A stretch of DNA of 64,000 nt. Origin: Amycolatopsis tucumanensis. Lineage in GTDB: Bacteria > Actinomycetota > Actinomycetes > Mycobacteriales > Pseudonocardiaceae. Both the position numbers and the translations under genes were made by a program. The notes under the pieces are model-generated. The model saw only the letters and a program-made list of their open reading frames with translations. It was not told where the DNA came from and did no database searches. This document shows positions 8,119 to 15,368 of the stretch, piece by piece. Positions within the stretch are counted from its first letter, which is position 1; each line of letters begins with the position of its first letter. The stretch is from NCBI RefSeq assembly GCF_021654135.1, contig NZ_JAKGSD010000001.1, positions 248,001 through 312,000 of the forward strand, given 5' to 3'.

Positions 8119-9402
8119 TCACAACGCGGACGGCAGGATCGCCGCCGTCCAGGCGAGCAGGGGCGCGCCCACGACGACGAGCGCGCTGTAGGCGAGCATG
8201 CGGCGCTGGAAGACGCGCTTGTCCGGGACCTGGGCCTGCGCGAGCACGATGATCCCGTTGGTGGAGAACGGGCTCACGTCGACGACGGTGGAGCAGAAGC
8301 CGAGTGCGACGACGAACCCGGCCGCGCCGAGCTGCCCGAGGTCGAGCAACGGCACGGCCAGCGGGAGCGCGATCCCGAGGGTGCCGATGGAGGAACCGAA
8401 CGCGGACACGATCGCCACGGCGAAGCACAGCAGGAGTGCGGCCAGCACCGGCGACCCGAGTGCCGCGGCCGCCTCGCCGAGCATCGCCAGGGTGCCGTTC
8501 TCCTTCAGCACCGCCATGTAGGACAGCATCCCGCACACCAGCAGCACGGCCGGCCAGGCGACCTCGTCGGCCGACGGCTTGTGCCGGTCCGGGGCGGACA
8601 GCAGCAGGACGGCGGCGATGACGAACGCCGCGACCCCGACGTCGATCCCGAACGCCCCGGTGACCAGCAGCGCGAGCATGCCGGTCAGGGTGATCACCCG
8701 CAGCGGGGTGACCCGCGCTTCGGTGACCACGGCGGCCCGGGTCCGCGTGAGCGTGCCGGTGGACCCGCCACCGGAGGCGGGCTGTGCCGGTCCCGTCACG
8801 TCCTCGTCGCCGCGGAACAGGTCACGCCCGAGAACCGCGAACAGCACCGCGGCGATGAGCACGTTGAGCCCGAACGGGACGGCGAACAGCAGCAGCGGGC
8901 TGACGTCCAGGCCGGCGTCGTCCACCATGCCGGTGGTGAACGCGCCGTACACGGTGATGGGGGAGAAGGCGGCCGACAACGCGCCGTGGCTGAGCATCAT
9001 GCCCATCAGCAGCGGGTTGATCCGGTAGCGGGCGGCGATCGGCATCGCGATGGGCGCGAGCATGCCGACCGCGAGCACCGACCCCAGCGACATGAGCACG
9101 GCGGCGAGCGCGAACATCAGCCACACCACCGCCCACCGCCGCCCGCGCACCAGCTTGAGCGAGGCGGCGACGACGAGGTCGATCGTGCCGTTGACCTTCG
9201 CCACCCCGAACAGCAGCGTGATGCCGACGACGAGGACGAACGTGTCGCCGGGGAAGTACCCGGTGACGTCGTCGACGGAGATGCCGGAGATCGCGCCGAC
9301 GACGAACGCGGCGACGAACGCGAGGATCCCCATGTTGACGGGCAGGACCGTGGCGAGGGTGAACACCGCCACGAGGACGAGGAGTGAAACGAACTGGACC
9401 AT
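8119..9402 (-). CDS. SLC13/MatC-like dicarboxylate permease
   Basis: A 427-residue integral membrane protein with about 11-12 hydrophobic helices, start ATG 9402. It resembles the MatC/SLC13-type arsenite-citrate superfamily transporters: an N-terminal VDDVTGYFPGDTFVLVVGITLLFGVAK region, a hairpin-like SAAFSPITVYG and, in the second half, SAFGSSIGTLGIALPLAVPLL plus FCSTVVDVSPFSTNG, which are inverted-topology ligand loops. It imports small di- or tricarboxylates with cations. It is the last metabolic gene of an operon with the HMG-CoA-lyase-like enzyme and class III CoA-transferase, so it probably brings in their acid substrate. Confidence 0.82.
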   Translation of the reverse strand: MVQFVSLLVLVAVFTLATVLPVNMGILAFVAAFVVGAISGISVDDVTGYFPGDTFVLVVGITLLFGVAKVNGTIDLVVAASLKLVRGRRWAVVWLMFALAAVLMSLGSVLAVGMLAPIAMPIAARYRINPLLMGMMLSHGALSAAFSPITVYGAFTTGMVDDAGLDVSPLLLFAVPFGLNVLIAAVLFAVLGRDLFRGDEDVTGPAQPASGGGSTGTLTRTRAAVVTEARVTPLRVITLTGMLALLVTGAFGIDVGVAAFVIAAVLLLSAPDRHKPSADEVAWPAVLLVCGMLSYMAVLKENGTLAMLGEAAAALGSPVLAALLLCFAVAIVSAFGSSIGTLGIALPLAVPLLDLGQLGAAGFVVALGFCSTVVDVSPFSTNGIIVLAQAQVPDKRVFQRRMLAYSALVVVGAPLLAWTAAILPSAL

Positions 9403-9425
9403 TGCGACCTGTTCCGGTCACGCAC

Positions 9426-9441
9426 GCCCGCGGGGGCGGGC
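9426..9441 (-). promoter_or_regulatory. Intra-operon GC hairpin
   Basis: GCCCGC (9426-9431) and GCGGGC (9436-9441) form a 6-bp stem with a GGGG loop in the 80-base gap between the lyase and the permease genes. In a polycistronic mRNA it could stabilise the upstream part or partly terminate transcription and lower permease expression. No evidence beyond structure. Confidence 0.35.
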
Positions 9442-9482
9442 CACGTCACCATCGACGAGGGACCAGGGGGACGACGCGGCCG

Positions 9483-10340
9483 TCAGGCCGGTGCGGGTGC
9501 GCGGCGCAGCGCCTCCCGCACGGTGGCGACCGCGGTGGAAAGCACGTCTTCGTCGATCCCGGTGGGGATTCCGCGGGCGTGCAGGTGAGCCACGAGATCC
9601 TCGGTGGCGATGTTGCCGTGGGCGCCGGGCGCGAACGGGCAGCCGCCGTAGCCGCCCGCGGCGCTGTCGAAGCGGGTCACGCCCGCCTCGATCGCGGCGT
9701 CCACTGTGCTCAGAGCCTGACCGTGCGCGTTGTGCAGGTGCAAGGAGAGTTCGATGTCGGGCAGGGCGTCGCGGACCCGCGCGAGCGAGGTCATGACCTG
9801 GTCGGGCGTGGCGGTGCCCAGCGTGTCGGCCAGACCGATGCGGCGGATGCCCATCACGGCGAACCGCCTGGCGACCGCGACCAGCCGGTCCGGGGCGACC
9901 GCGCCGTCGAACGGGCACACGAAAGCGGTCGAAATGCCGGCCCGGAAAGCGGTTCCCGGGTGTTCGGCCACGGCGCGAGCCAGGTCGTCCAGCGCGGCGT
10001 CGCTGTCCCGGCCGGCGTTGGCGCGGCTGTGCCCGCTGCTGGCGGAGGCGACGACCAGCACGTCGCGGGCGCCCGCGGCGACGGCGCGGCGCACGCCGCG
10101 GGCGTTGAGCGCGAGGAAGGTGTAGCGCACGGAATCCTGGTGCGGCAGTGCGGCCACCAGGTCTTCCGCTCCGGCCATCTGCGGCACCTTGGCGGGGTTG
10201 ACGAACGATCCGGCTTCCAGGTGCCGCAGGCCTGCGGCGACGAGCGCCTCCGCGATCGCGACCCGGTCGGCCACCGGCACCACGGCCGGCTCGTCCTGCA
10301 GGCCGTCGCGCAGCACCACGTCGGTGATGGTCACGCTCAC
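9483..10340 (-). CDS. Hydroxymethylglutaryl-CoA lyase-like enzyme
   Basis: A 285-residue TIM-barrel lyase of the HMGL-like family, start GTG 10340. Conserved features: the N-terminal VVLRDGLQDE with Arg11 and Asp12 (base and metal ligand), LADTLGTATPDQV near residue 166, the metal-binding HLHNAHG near 202, and the flexible-loop Cys in GGCPFAPGAHGN near 233. HMG-CoA lyase splits 3-hydroxy-3-methylglutaryl-CoA into acetyl-CoA and acetoacetate, the last step of leucine breakdown; related lyases cleave citramalyl-CoA. The gene is followed closely by the permease and is one base from the CoA-transferase gene, hence a single catabolic operon. Confidence 0.88.
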   Translation of the reverse strand: MSVTITDVVLRDGLQDEPAVVPVADRVAIAEALVAAGLRHLEAGSFVNPAKVPQMAGAEDLVAALPHQDSVRYTFLALNARGVRRAVAAGARDVLVVASASSGHSRANAGRDSDAALDDLARAVAEHPGTAFRAGISTAFVCPFDGAVAPDRLVAVARRFAVMGIRRIGLADTLGTATPDQVMTSLARVRDALPDIELSLHLHNAHGQALSTVDAAIEAGVTRFDSAAGGYGGCPFAPGAHGNIATEDLVAHLHARGIPTGIDEDVLSTAVATVREALRRAPAPA

Positions 10341-10341
10341 C

Positions 10342-11553
10342 TCAGATCACCTTCCGCTCGCGGTAGCCGGACAGGCGCTCGGCGCCGATGCCGAGCAGTC
10401 CACCGAGCACGGCCTCGGTGTGCTCGCCCAATTCCGGACCCGCCCACCGGACGTCGCCGGGGGCGCCGGGCAGGCGCGGCACCACGCCCGGGAAGCGGAT
10501 CTCCTCCGGCTCGTCCTCGACCACGACCTTGAGGGGGCGCAGCATGTCCCGCGCGCGGTAGTGCTCGTCCGCGGCGATGGCCCGCGCGTCGTACACCGGC
10601 CCCGCGGGCACCCCGGCGTCGTTGAGGATCCGCACCGCCTCCGGCGCGGTGTGCGCGGAGGTCCACGTGGTGATGGCGGCGTCGAGTTCGTCTTCCCGGG
10701 CGGAGCGGGCGTCGCCGTCGGCGAGCGCCGGGTCCTCGGCCAGGTCCCGGCGGCCGACCGCGGTCATCAGGCGGCCGAACGCGCCGCTGGAGTTGCCCGC
10801 GATCATGACCGACTGCCCGTCGGCCGTGGGGTAGACGCCACTGGGCACCACACCGGGCAGGTTCCCCGCGGTGCGCTCGCGCACCACGCCGTAGGCGTCG
10901 TAGTCCGGGATCAGCGACTCCATCATCATGAACACCGACTCGTAGAGTGCGACGTCGGCGACGCGGGGGCCGTCGTGGGGGACACCGCGTGCCTTGCCCA
11001 GCAACAACATCAGCGCGCCGACGACGCCGTAGAGCCCGGCGGCGGCGTCGGCGATCGGTGCGGCAGGCCGCACCGGGGGACGGTCGGGGTGCCCGGTGAC
11101 CTGCCGCAGCCCGCCGAAGGCTTCGGCGACGCCGCCGAACCCGGCGCGGTCGCGGTAGGGGCCGGTCTGCCCGTAGCCGGAGATGCGGACGACCACCAGG
11201 TCCGGGTTCACCGCGGTGAGGTCGGCCGGCCCGAGGCCCCAGCGTTCCAGCGTGCCGGGGCGGAAGTTCTCGACCACCACGTCGCACTGCCGCACCAGGT
11301 CCAGGACGAGCGCGCGGCCCTCGTCCTGCTTGAGGTCCAGCGTGACCGACTTCTTGTTGCGGGCGATGGTCCGGAACAGCATCGACGTGCTGCCCCGGGT
11401 GCGGCGCCAGCCGCGCAGCTCGTCGCCGACGCCGGGCCGTTCGACCTTGATCACCTCGGCGCCGAAGTCGGCGAAGACGCGGGTGGCGAAGGGGGCGGCG
11501 ATGAAGTTGCCGAGTTCGAGCACGCGGATGCCGGTCAGGGGAGCGTCGGCCAC
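10342..11553 (-). CDS. Class III CoA-transferase (CaiB/BaiF family)
   Basis: A 403-residue family III CoA-transferase. The N-terminal Rossmann-like portion has RVLELGNFIAAPFATRVFADFGAEVIKVE, then VENFRPGTLERWGL near residue 90 and the catalytic aspartate expected in PIADAAAGLYG near 165. These enzymes move CoA between acids through aspartyl mixed anhydrides. The human homologue SUGCT acts on glutarate and 3-hydroxy-3-methylglutarate with succinyl-CoA as donor. Because the next gene is an HMG-CoA-lyase-like enzyme, the likely substrate is a 3-hydroxy-3-methyl dicarboxylate. First structural gene of the operon, 94 bases after the IclR gene. Confidence 0.88.
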   Translation of the reverse strand: MADAPLTGIRVLELGNFIAAPFATRVFADFGAEVIKVERPGVGDELRGWRRTRGSTSMLFRTIARNKKSVTLDLKQDEGRALVLDLVRQCDVVVENFRPGTLERWGLGPADLTAVNPDLVVVRISGYGQTGPYRDRAGFGGVAEAFGGLRQVTGHPDRPPVRPAAPIADAAAGLYGVVGALMLLLGKARGVPHDGPRVADVALYESVFMMMESLIPDYDAYGVVRERTAGNLPGVVPSGVYPTADGQSVMIAGNSSGAFGRLMTAVGRRDLAEDPALADGDARSAREDELDAAITTWTSAHTAPEAVRILNDAGVPAGPVYDARAIAADEHYRARDMLRPLKVVVEDEPEEIRFPGVVPRLPGAPGDVRWAGPELGEHTEAVLGGLLGIGAERLSGYRERKVI

Positions 11554-11572
11554 AACGCCTCCGTTCTCAAAT

Positions 11573-11591
11573 AATGACTAACGATGTCATT
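11573..11591. promoter_or_regulatory. Putative IclR operator
   Basis: AATGAC (11573-11578) and GTCATT (11586-11591) form a perfect inverted repeat with a 7-base spacer, 20-38 bases upstream of the CoA-transferase start. The sequence is conspicuously AT-rich here. Because it overlaps the expected promoter and the preceding gene is an IclR regulator, it is the best candidate for its binding site. Confidence 0.55.
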
Positions 11592-11647
11592 TATCGAGAA
11601 GGACCATAAGCCGCGAGAGCCCGGCGCCACAAGACCGGTGCCCAACT

Positions 11648-12295
11648 TCAGCGGTGGCGCAACGCCCTTTCCAGCGTTTCCGCGGCCGCGACCACGAGAT
11701 CGCCGTACTGCGCGCCCGGCCCGTCGCCGGACACCCGGAACACCGGGGCGGCCAGGCAGACCGCCGCGACCACGTCGCCGCGGTAGCGCACGGGCGCGCT
11801 CACCGAACACAGGCCGGGGGTCCGTTCGGACACGCTCTCCACCCAGCCCCGGCCGGCGCCGGTGAGCGCCAGAGCCGCCGATCCCTTGTCCGACAACGGC
11901 AGCACCGTGCCCACGGGCACGGCGGCGCGCAGCTCGTGGGGCGACTCCTCGCTGGCCACGCACAGCCGGTCCTCGCCGCGCAGCACCCACACCTGGGCCG
12001 TCTCGCCGGTCTCGGCGCGCAGCCCGGTGAGCACCGGCGTCGCGGCGGCCGTCAGCGCGGACGAGGCGAACCGGGGGCCGATGTGGTGGCGGCCGTCGTC
12101 GTCGCGGTGCAGCAGGCCGTGCTTGACCATGGCGGACACCAGCCGGTGGGCGGTCGGCACCGACAGCCCCAGCGCGCGGGCGATCTCGCTGGCCCCCATC
12201 GGGTTCGCCTCGACCGCGTCCAGGATCGCGACCACCCGGTCCAGCACACCTACCCCGGTCGACACCGTCTCGCGCCGCTGCTCGTCGTCCGCCAC
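11648..12295 (-). CDS. IclR-family transcriptional regulator
   Basis: A 215-residue regulator, start ATG 12295. The N-terminal winged helix has GASEIARALGLSVPTAHRLVSAMVKHGLL (about residues 33-61), and the C-terminal IclR effector domain contains RAETGETAQVWVLRGEDRL, a PVGTVLPLSDKGSAALAL segment and GLCSVSAPVRYRGDVVAAVCLAAP. IclR proteins sense small acids in this domain and repress or activate catabolic operons. It heads the CoA-transferase/lyase/permease operon on the same strand and is divergent from the E1 dehydrogenase operon, so it could control both. Confidence 0.88.
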   Translation of the reverse strand: MADDEQRRETVSTGVGVLDRVVAILDAVEANPMGASEIARALGLSVPTAHRLVSAMVKHGLLHRDDDGRHHIGPRFASSALTAAATPVLTGLRAETGETAQVWVLRGEDRLCVASEESPHELRAAVPVGTVLPLSDKGSAALALTGAGRGWVESVSERTPGLCSVSAPVRYRGDVVAAVCLAAPVFRVSGDGPGAQYGDLVVAAAETLERALRHR

Positions 12296-12450
12296 GCCGA
12301 CACGGTAGCGCCGCCGGTGCGCGGCCGTCGCGGCGGCTCGCTGGACAAAGTGACCAGTGAAAGGGGCGAAACGCCGGGCAGAACGCGCACAATGATCAGC
12401 GCCGGGGGCGACACTTGCGCAGCTTAGGCGCCGCCCCGCACGCTTCGGCC

Positions 12451-13422
12451 ATGCACGAAGCTGATCTCCCCGCGCTCCACCGCCTGATGGTCGTGGCGCG
12501 CCGGCTCGACGAAGAGGCCATCGCGCTGCAGCGCCAGGGCGTGTTCCCCGCCTACGCGCCGGCCAAGGGCCAGGAGGCCGCTCAGGTCGGCAGCGCCGCC
12601 GCGCTCGACCTGGCCCGCGACTTCGCCTTCCCGTGCTACCGGGAGCTCGGCGTCGCGGTGGCGATGGGCGTCGACCTCGTCGGCTACCTCGCGACCCACC
12701 TCAACGTCTGGCACGGCGGGCTCTACGACCCGAAGGCCTCCCGGCTGGCGCCGTTCAACGCCGTCGTCGGCGGTCCCGTCACCCACGCGATCGGCTGGGC
12801 GATGGGCGCGAAGCTCGACGGCACCGGCGGCGCGGCGATCACCTACTTCGGCGACGGCGCCAGCTCGCAGGGCGACGTGCACGAGGCGATGAACTTCGCC
12901 GGCGTCTACCGGCTGCCGGTGGTCTTCTTCTGCCAGAACAACGGCTGGGCGATCTCGGTGCCGACCGCGGAGCAGGTGGCGGGCGGCTCGGTCGCGGCCC
13001 GCGCCGCCGGGTACGGCATCGAGGGCGTGCGCGTCGACGGCAACGACGTGGTGGCGGTGTTCGAGGCGACTCGCGCCGCGCTGGACCGCGCGCGCGACGG
13101 CGGCGGACCGACCGTGATCGAGGCGATGACCTACCGGCTGGGTCCGCACTCCACTTCGGACGATCCCGGCCGCTACCGCACGCTGGAGGACGAGCGCGCG
13201 TGGCTCGACCGCGACCCGCTGACCCGCGCGGCCGCGCAGCTGTCCGCCGACGAGGTCGCCGCCGCCGAGGAGCACGCCGCCACGGTGGTGAGCGGTGTCC
13301 GCGACGGCCTGCTGGCGCTGAACCCACCGCCCGCCGAGGAGCTGTTCTCGTTCGTCTACCGCGAGCCCACGACGGCCCTGCTGGAGCAGCAGCGGGTGTG
13401 GAAGGAGTCCCTCGATGCCTGA
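12451..13422 (+). CDS. 2-oxo acid (acetoin/branched-chain) dehydrogenase E1 alpha subunit
   Basis: A thiamine-diphosphate enzyme subunit of 323 residues. ATG 12451 is preferred because it matches the usual family N-terminus; a TTG at 12415 is an alternative. The ThDP/Mg motif GDGASSQGDVHEAMNF starts at residue 134 and closes with the NN of FFCQNNGW near 164. The phosphorylation-loop region YRLGPHSTSDDPGRY is near 230-245. It decarboxylates a 2-oxo acid or cleaves acetoin and transfers the acyl group to a lipoyl domain. It overlaps the E1 beta gene by 8 bases. The 155-base gap before it, shared with the divergent iclR-like gene, must hold its promoter. Confidence 0.85.
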   Translation: MHEADLPALHRLMVVARRLDEEAIALQRQGVFPAYAPAKGQEAAQVGSAAALDLARDFAFPCYRELGVAVAMGVDLVGYLATHLNVWHGGLYDPKASRLAPFNAVVGGPVTHAIGWAMGAKLDGTGGAAITYFGDGASSQGDVHEAMNFAGVYRLPVVFFCQNNGWAISVPTAEQVAGGSVAARAAGYGIEGVRVDGNDVVAVFEATRAALDRARDGGGPTVIEAMTYRLGPHSTSDDPGRYRTLEDERAWLDRDPLTRAAAQLSADEVAAAEEHAATVVSGVRDGLLALNPPPAEELFSFVYREPTTALLEQQRVWKESLDA

Positions 13423-14404
13423 GTTCTCGTTGCAGCAGGCGCTGAACCTCGCCCTGCGCCACGCGTGCGAGGACGACGACCGGGTGCTGATCTTCGGCGA
13501 GGACGTCGGCACGCTCGGCGGGGTGTTCCGGGTGACCGACGGGCTGCGCGACAAGTTCGGCGAGCACCGCGTGTTCGACACCCCGCTCGCCGAGTCCGCG
13601 ATCATGGGCATGGCGGTCGGGCTGGCCGTCGCCGGGTGGCGGCCGGTGCCGGAGATCCAGTTCGACGGCTTCAGCTACCCCGCGATCGACCAGATCGTCA
13701 ACCAGGTCGCGCGCATGCACTACCGCAGCCGTGGCGTGCTGAACATGCCGATCACGTTGCGGCTGCCCAGCTTCGGCGGGATCAAGGCGCCCGAGCACCA
13801 CGGCGAAAGCCTGGAAGCGCTGTTCGCGCACGTGCCCGGCCTCAAGGTCGTCGCGCCGGCCACCCCGCGCGAGGGCTACCACCTGCTGCGGCAGGCGATC
13901 GCCGATCCCGACCCGGTGATCTTCCTCGAGCCCAAGTCCCGGTACTGGCACCGCGAGACGTTCGACCCCACCGAGCCGGCCGAGATGCCGCCGCCCGGCA
14001 CCAGCCGCATCGCCCGCCCCGGCAAGCACGGCACCCTGGTCGCGTGGGGCGCGATGGTCGCCCGCTGCCTGCAGGCCGCCGAACTGGCCGCCGAGGACGG
14101 GGTCGAGCTGGAGGTCGTCGACCTGCGCTGGCTCAAGCCGATCGACGCCGACGGGCTCGCGCGGTCGGTGGCCCGCACCCGCCGCGCGGTCGTCGTGCAC
14201 GAGGCGCCGCTGACCGCCGGGCTCGGCGCCGAGGTGTCCGCGCTGATCACCGAACGCTGCTTCGCCAACCTGCGCGCGCCCGTGCAGCGGGTCGCCGGGT
14301 TCGACGTGCCCTACCCGTCCGGCGCGCTGGAGGACGAGTACCTGCCCAGCGCCGACCGCATCCTGACCGCCGTGCAGACCACCCTGGAGTACCGCCGTGG
14401 CTGA
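13415..14404 (+). CDS. 2-oxo acid (acetoin/branched-chain) dehydrogenase E1 beta subunit
   Basis: A 329-residue transketolase-like beta subunit, start ATG 13415 inside the end of the alpha gene. Family features are FGEDVGTLGGVFRVTDGL, the catalytic-site segment FDTPLAESAIMGMAVGLA (Glu of this segment binds ThDP) and the C-terminal VVHEAPLTAGLGAEVSALI. It forms the alpha2beta2 E1 tetramer with the upstream product. The stop is followed by an 8-base overlap with the lipoyl protein gene, so translational coupling is likely. Confidence 0.9.
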   Translation: MPEFSLQQALNLALRHACEDDDRVLIFGEDVGTLGGVFRVTDGLRDKFGEHRVFDTPLAESAIMGMAVGLAVAGWRPVPEIQFDGFSYPAIDQIVNQVARMHYRSRGVLNMPITLRLPSFGGIKAPEHHGESLEALFAHVPGLKVVAPATPREGYHLLRQAIADPDPVIFLEPKSRYWHRETFDPTEPAEMPPPGTSRIARPGKHGTLVAWGAMVARCLQAAELAAEDGVELEVVDLRWLKPIDADGLARSVARTRRAVVVHEAPLTAGLGAEVSALITERCFANLRAPVQRVAGFDVPYPSGALEDEYLPSADRILTAVQTTLEYRRG

Positions 14405-14714
14405 AGTGACCTTCCCCCTGCCCGACCTCGGCGAGGGCCTGATCAGCGCCCGCGTGCTGGAGTGGCTCGTCGCCGAGGGCGACTGGGTCGAGCGCAACGC
14501 GCCGCTGGTCGAACTGGAGACCACCAAGTCCGCCGTGGAGATCCCCTCGCCCCAGTCCGGCCGCGTCACCCGGCTGCACGTCGGCGAGGACGAGGAACTC
14601 GCGGTCGGCGCGCCGCTGGTCACCTTCACCGTGGAGGACGCCGGGATCGTCGGCACCGTCCCGGAGGAGCGCAAGCCGCAGCGGCGGGTCCGCCTGACCC
14701 TGCCGGAGGACTGA
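14397..14714 (+). CDS. Free-standing lipoyl-domain protein (E2 carrier only)
   Basis: A 105-residue protein, start GTG 14397, consisting of one biotinyl/lipoyl domain. The DLGEGL segment at 10-15 and ETTKSAVEIPSP mark Lys44 as the lipoylation site. After residue about 80 there is only a short charged tail; the E1/E3-binding domain and the large acyltransferase domain of normal E2 proteins are absent. It would carry the acyl group from E1. The immediately following gene, 3 bases downstream, encodes an alpha/beta hydrolase, so together they reproduce the lipoyl plus hydrolase layout of AcoC, the E2 of some acetoin dehydrogenases, as two separate chains. Confidence 0.88.
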   Translation: MAEVTFPLPDLGEGLISARVLEWLVAEGDWVERNAPLVELETTKSAVEIPSPQSGRVTRLHVGEDEELAVGAPLVTFTVEDAGIVGTVPEERKPQRRVRLTLPED

Positions 14715-14717
14715 GGC

Positions 14718-15368
14718 GTGTTCGCCACCGCCGCCGACGGCACCAAGATCTGGTTCGACCACGCGCCCGGGCCGCGGCCGGTGCTGCTGATCCACGGCTT
14801 CGCCTCGGACAGCGCCCGCACCTGGGAGCAGACCGGCTGGTTGCGGGCGCTGGACGGGCTCGGGCACGTGGCCGTGGACCTGCGCGGGCACGGGCAGAGC
14901 GGCAAGCCCGCCTCCGGGTATTCGCCCGGCGGCCTGGCACGGGACGTGCTCGCCGCGCTCGACGAGGCCGGGTTGTCCACTGTGGACGTGGTGACGTACT
15001 CGATGGGCGGTCTGGTCGGGTGGGAGCTGGCGCGGCTCGCCCCGGGACGGGTCGGCCGGATGGCGCTCGGCGGCATCGGCGGCCGCCCCGTCGCCCGCGA
15101 GTCGATGGAGCGCGTGCGGGAAGCGCTGTCCGGCGGCGATCTGGACGCCTGCGTCGACGGGATCGCCGGTCACCGCCTCGACGGCCCGCCGCCGGTGCCC
15201 GTGTTGTTCGCCGCGGGCGAGCAGGACGAGGTCGCCGCGGACGCGCCGGATTTCGCGGCGTCGCTCGGCGCGCCGTTCGTGTCGCTCGGACGGCGCACCC
15301 ACTTCAACGCGGTGTCCAGCCGCAGGTTCAAGGACGCGGCGCTCGCGTTCCTCGCCCCCGCAGGATGA
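14718..15368 (+). CDS. Alpha/beta hydrolase, possible acyltransferase partner of the lipoyl protein
   Basis: A 216-residue alpha/beta-hydrolase, GTG start 14718, three bases after the lipoyl gene stop. It has LLIHGFASDS (oxyanion loop), VDLRGHGQSGKP, the nucleophile elbow in VTYSMGGLVGWE (Ser near residue 95) and FAAGEQDEVA and RRTHFNAV that would provide the acid and His. The fold alone cannot distinguish a hydrolase from an acyl transferase. Operon position argues that it acts on the acyl-lipoyl intermediate, as the C-terminal domain of AcoC does. No E3 dihydrolipoamide dehydrogenase gene follows. The end overlaps the convergent MFS gene by 41 bases. Confidence 0.8.
   Translation: MFATAADGTKIWFDHAPGPRPVLLIHGFASDSARTWEQTGWLRALDGLGHVAVDLRGHGQSGKPASGYSPGGLARDVLAALDEAGLSTVDVVTYSMGGLVGWELARLAPGRVGRMALGGIGGRPVARESMERVREALSGGDLDACVDGIAGHRLDGPPPVPVLFAAGEQDEVAADAPDFAASLGAPFVSLGRRTHFNAVSSRRFKDAALAFLAPAG

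Noticed and set aside
12415..12450. Longer TTG start for the E1 alpha subunit
   Set aside because: Adds residues not typical of the family N-terminus; ATG 12451 fits better, though neither has a strong ribosome site.
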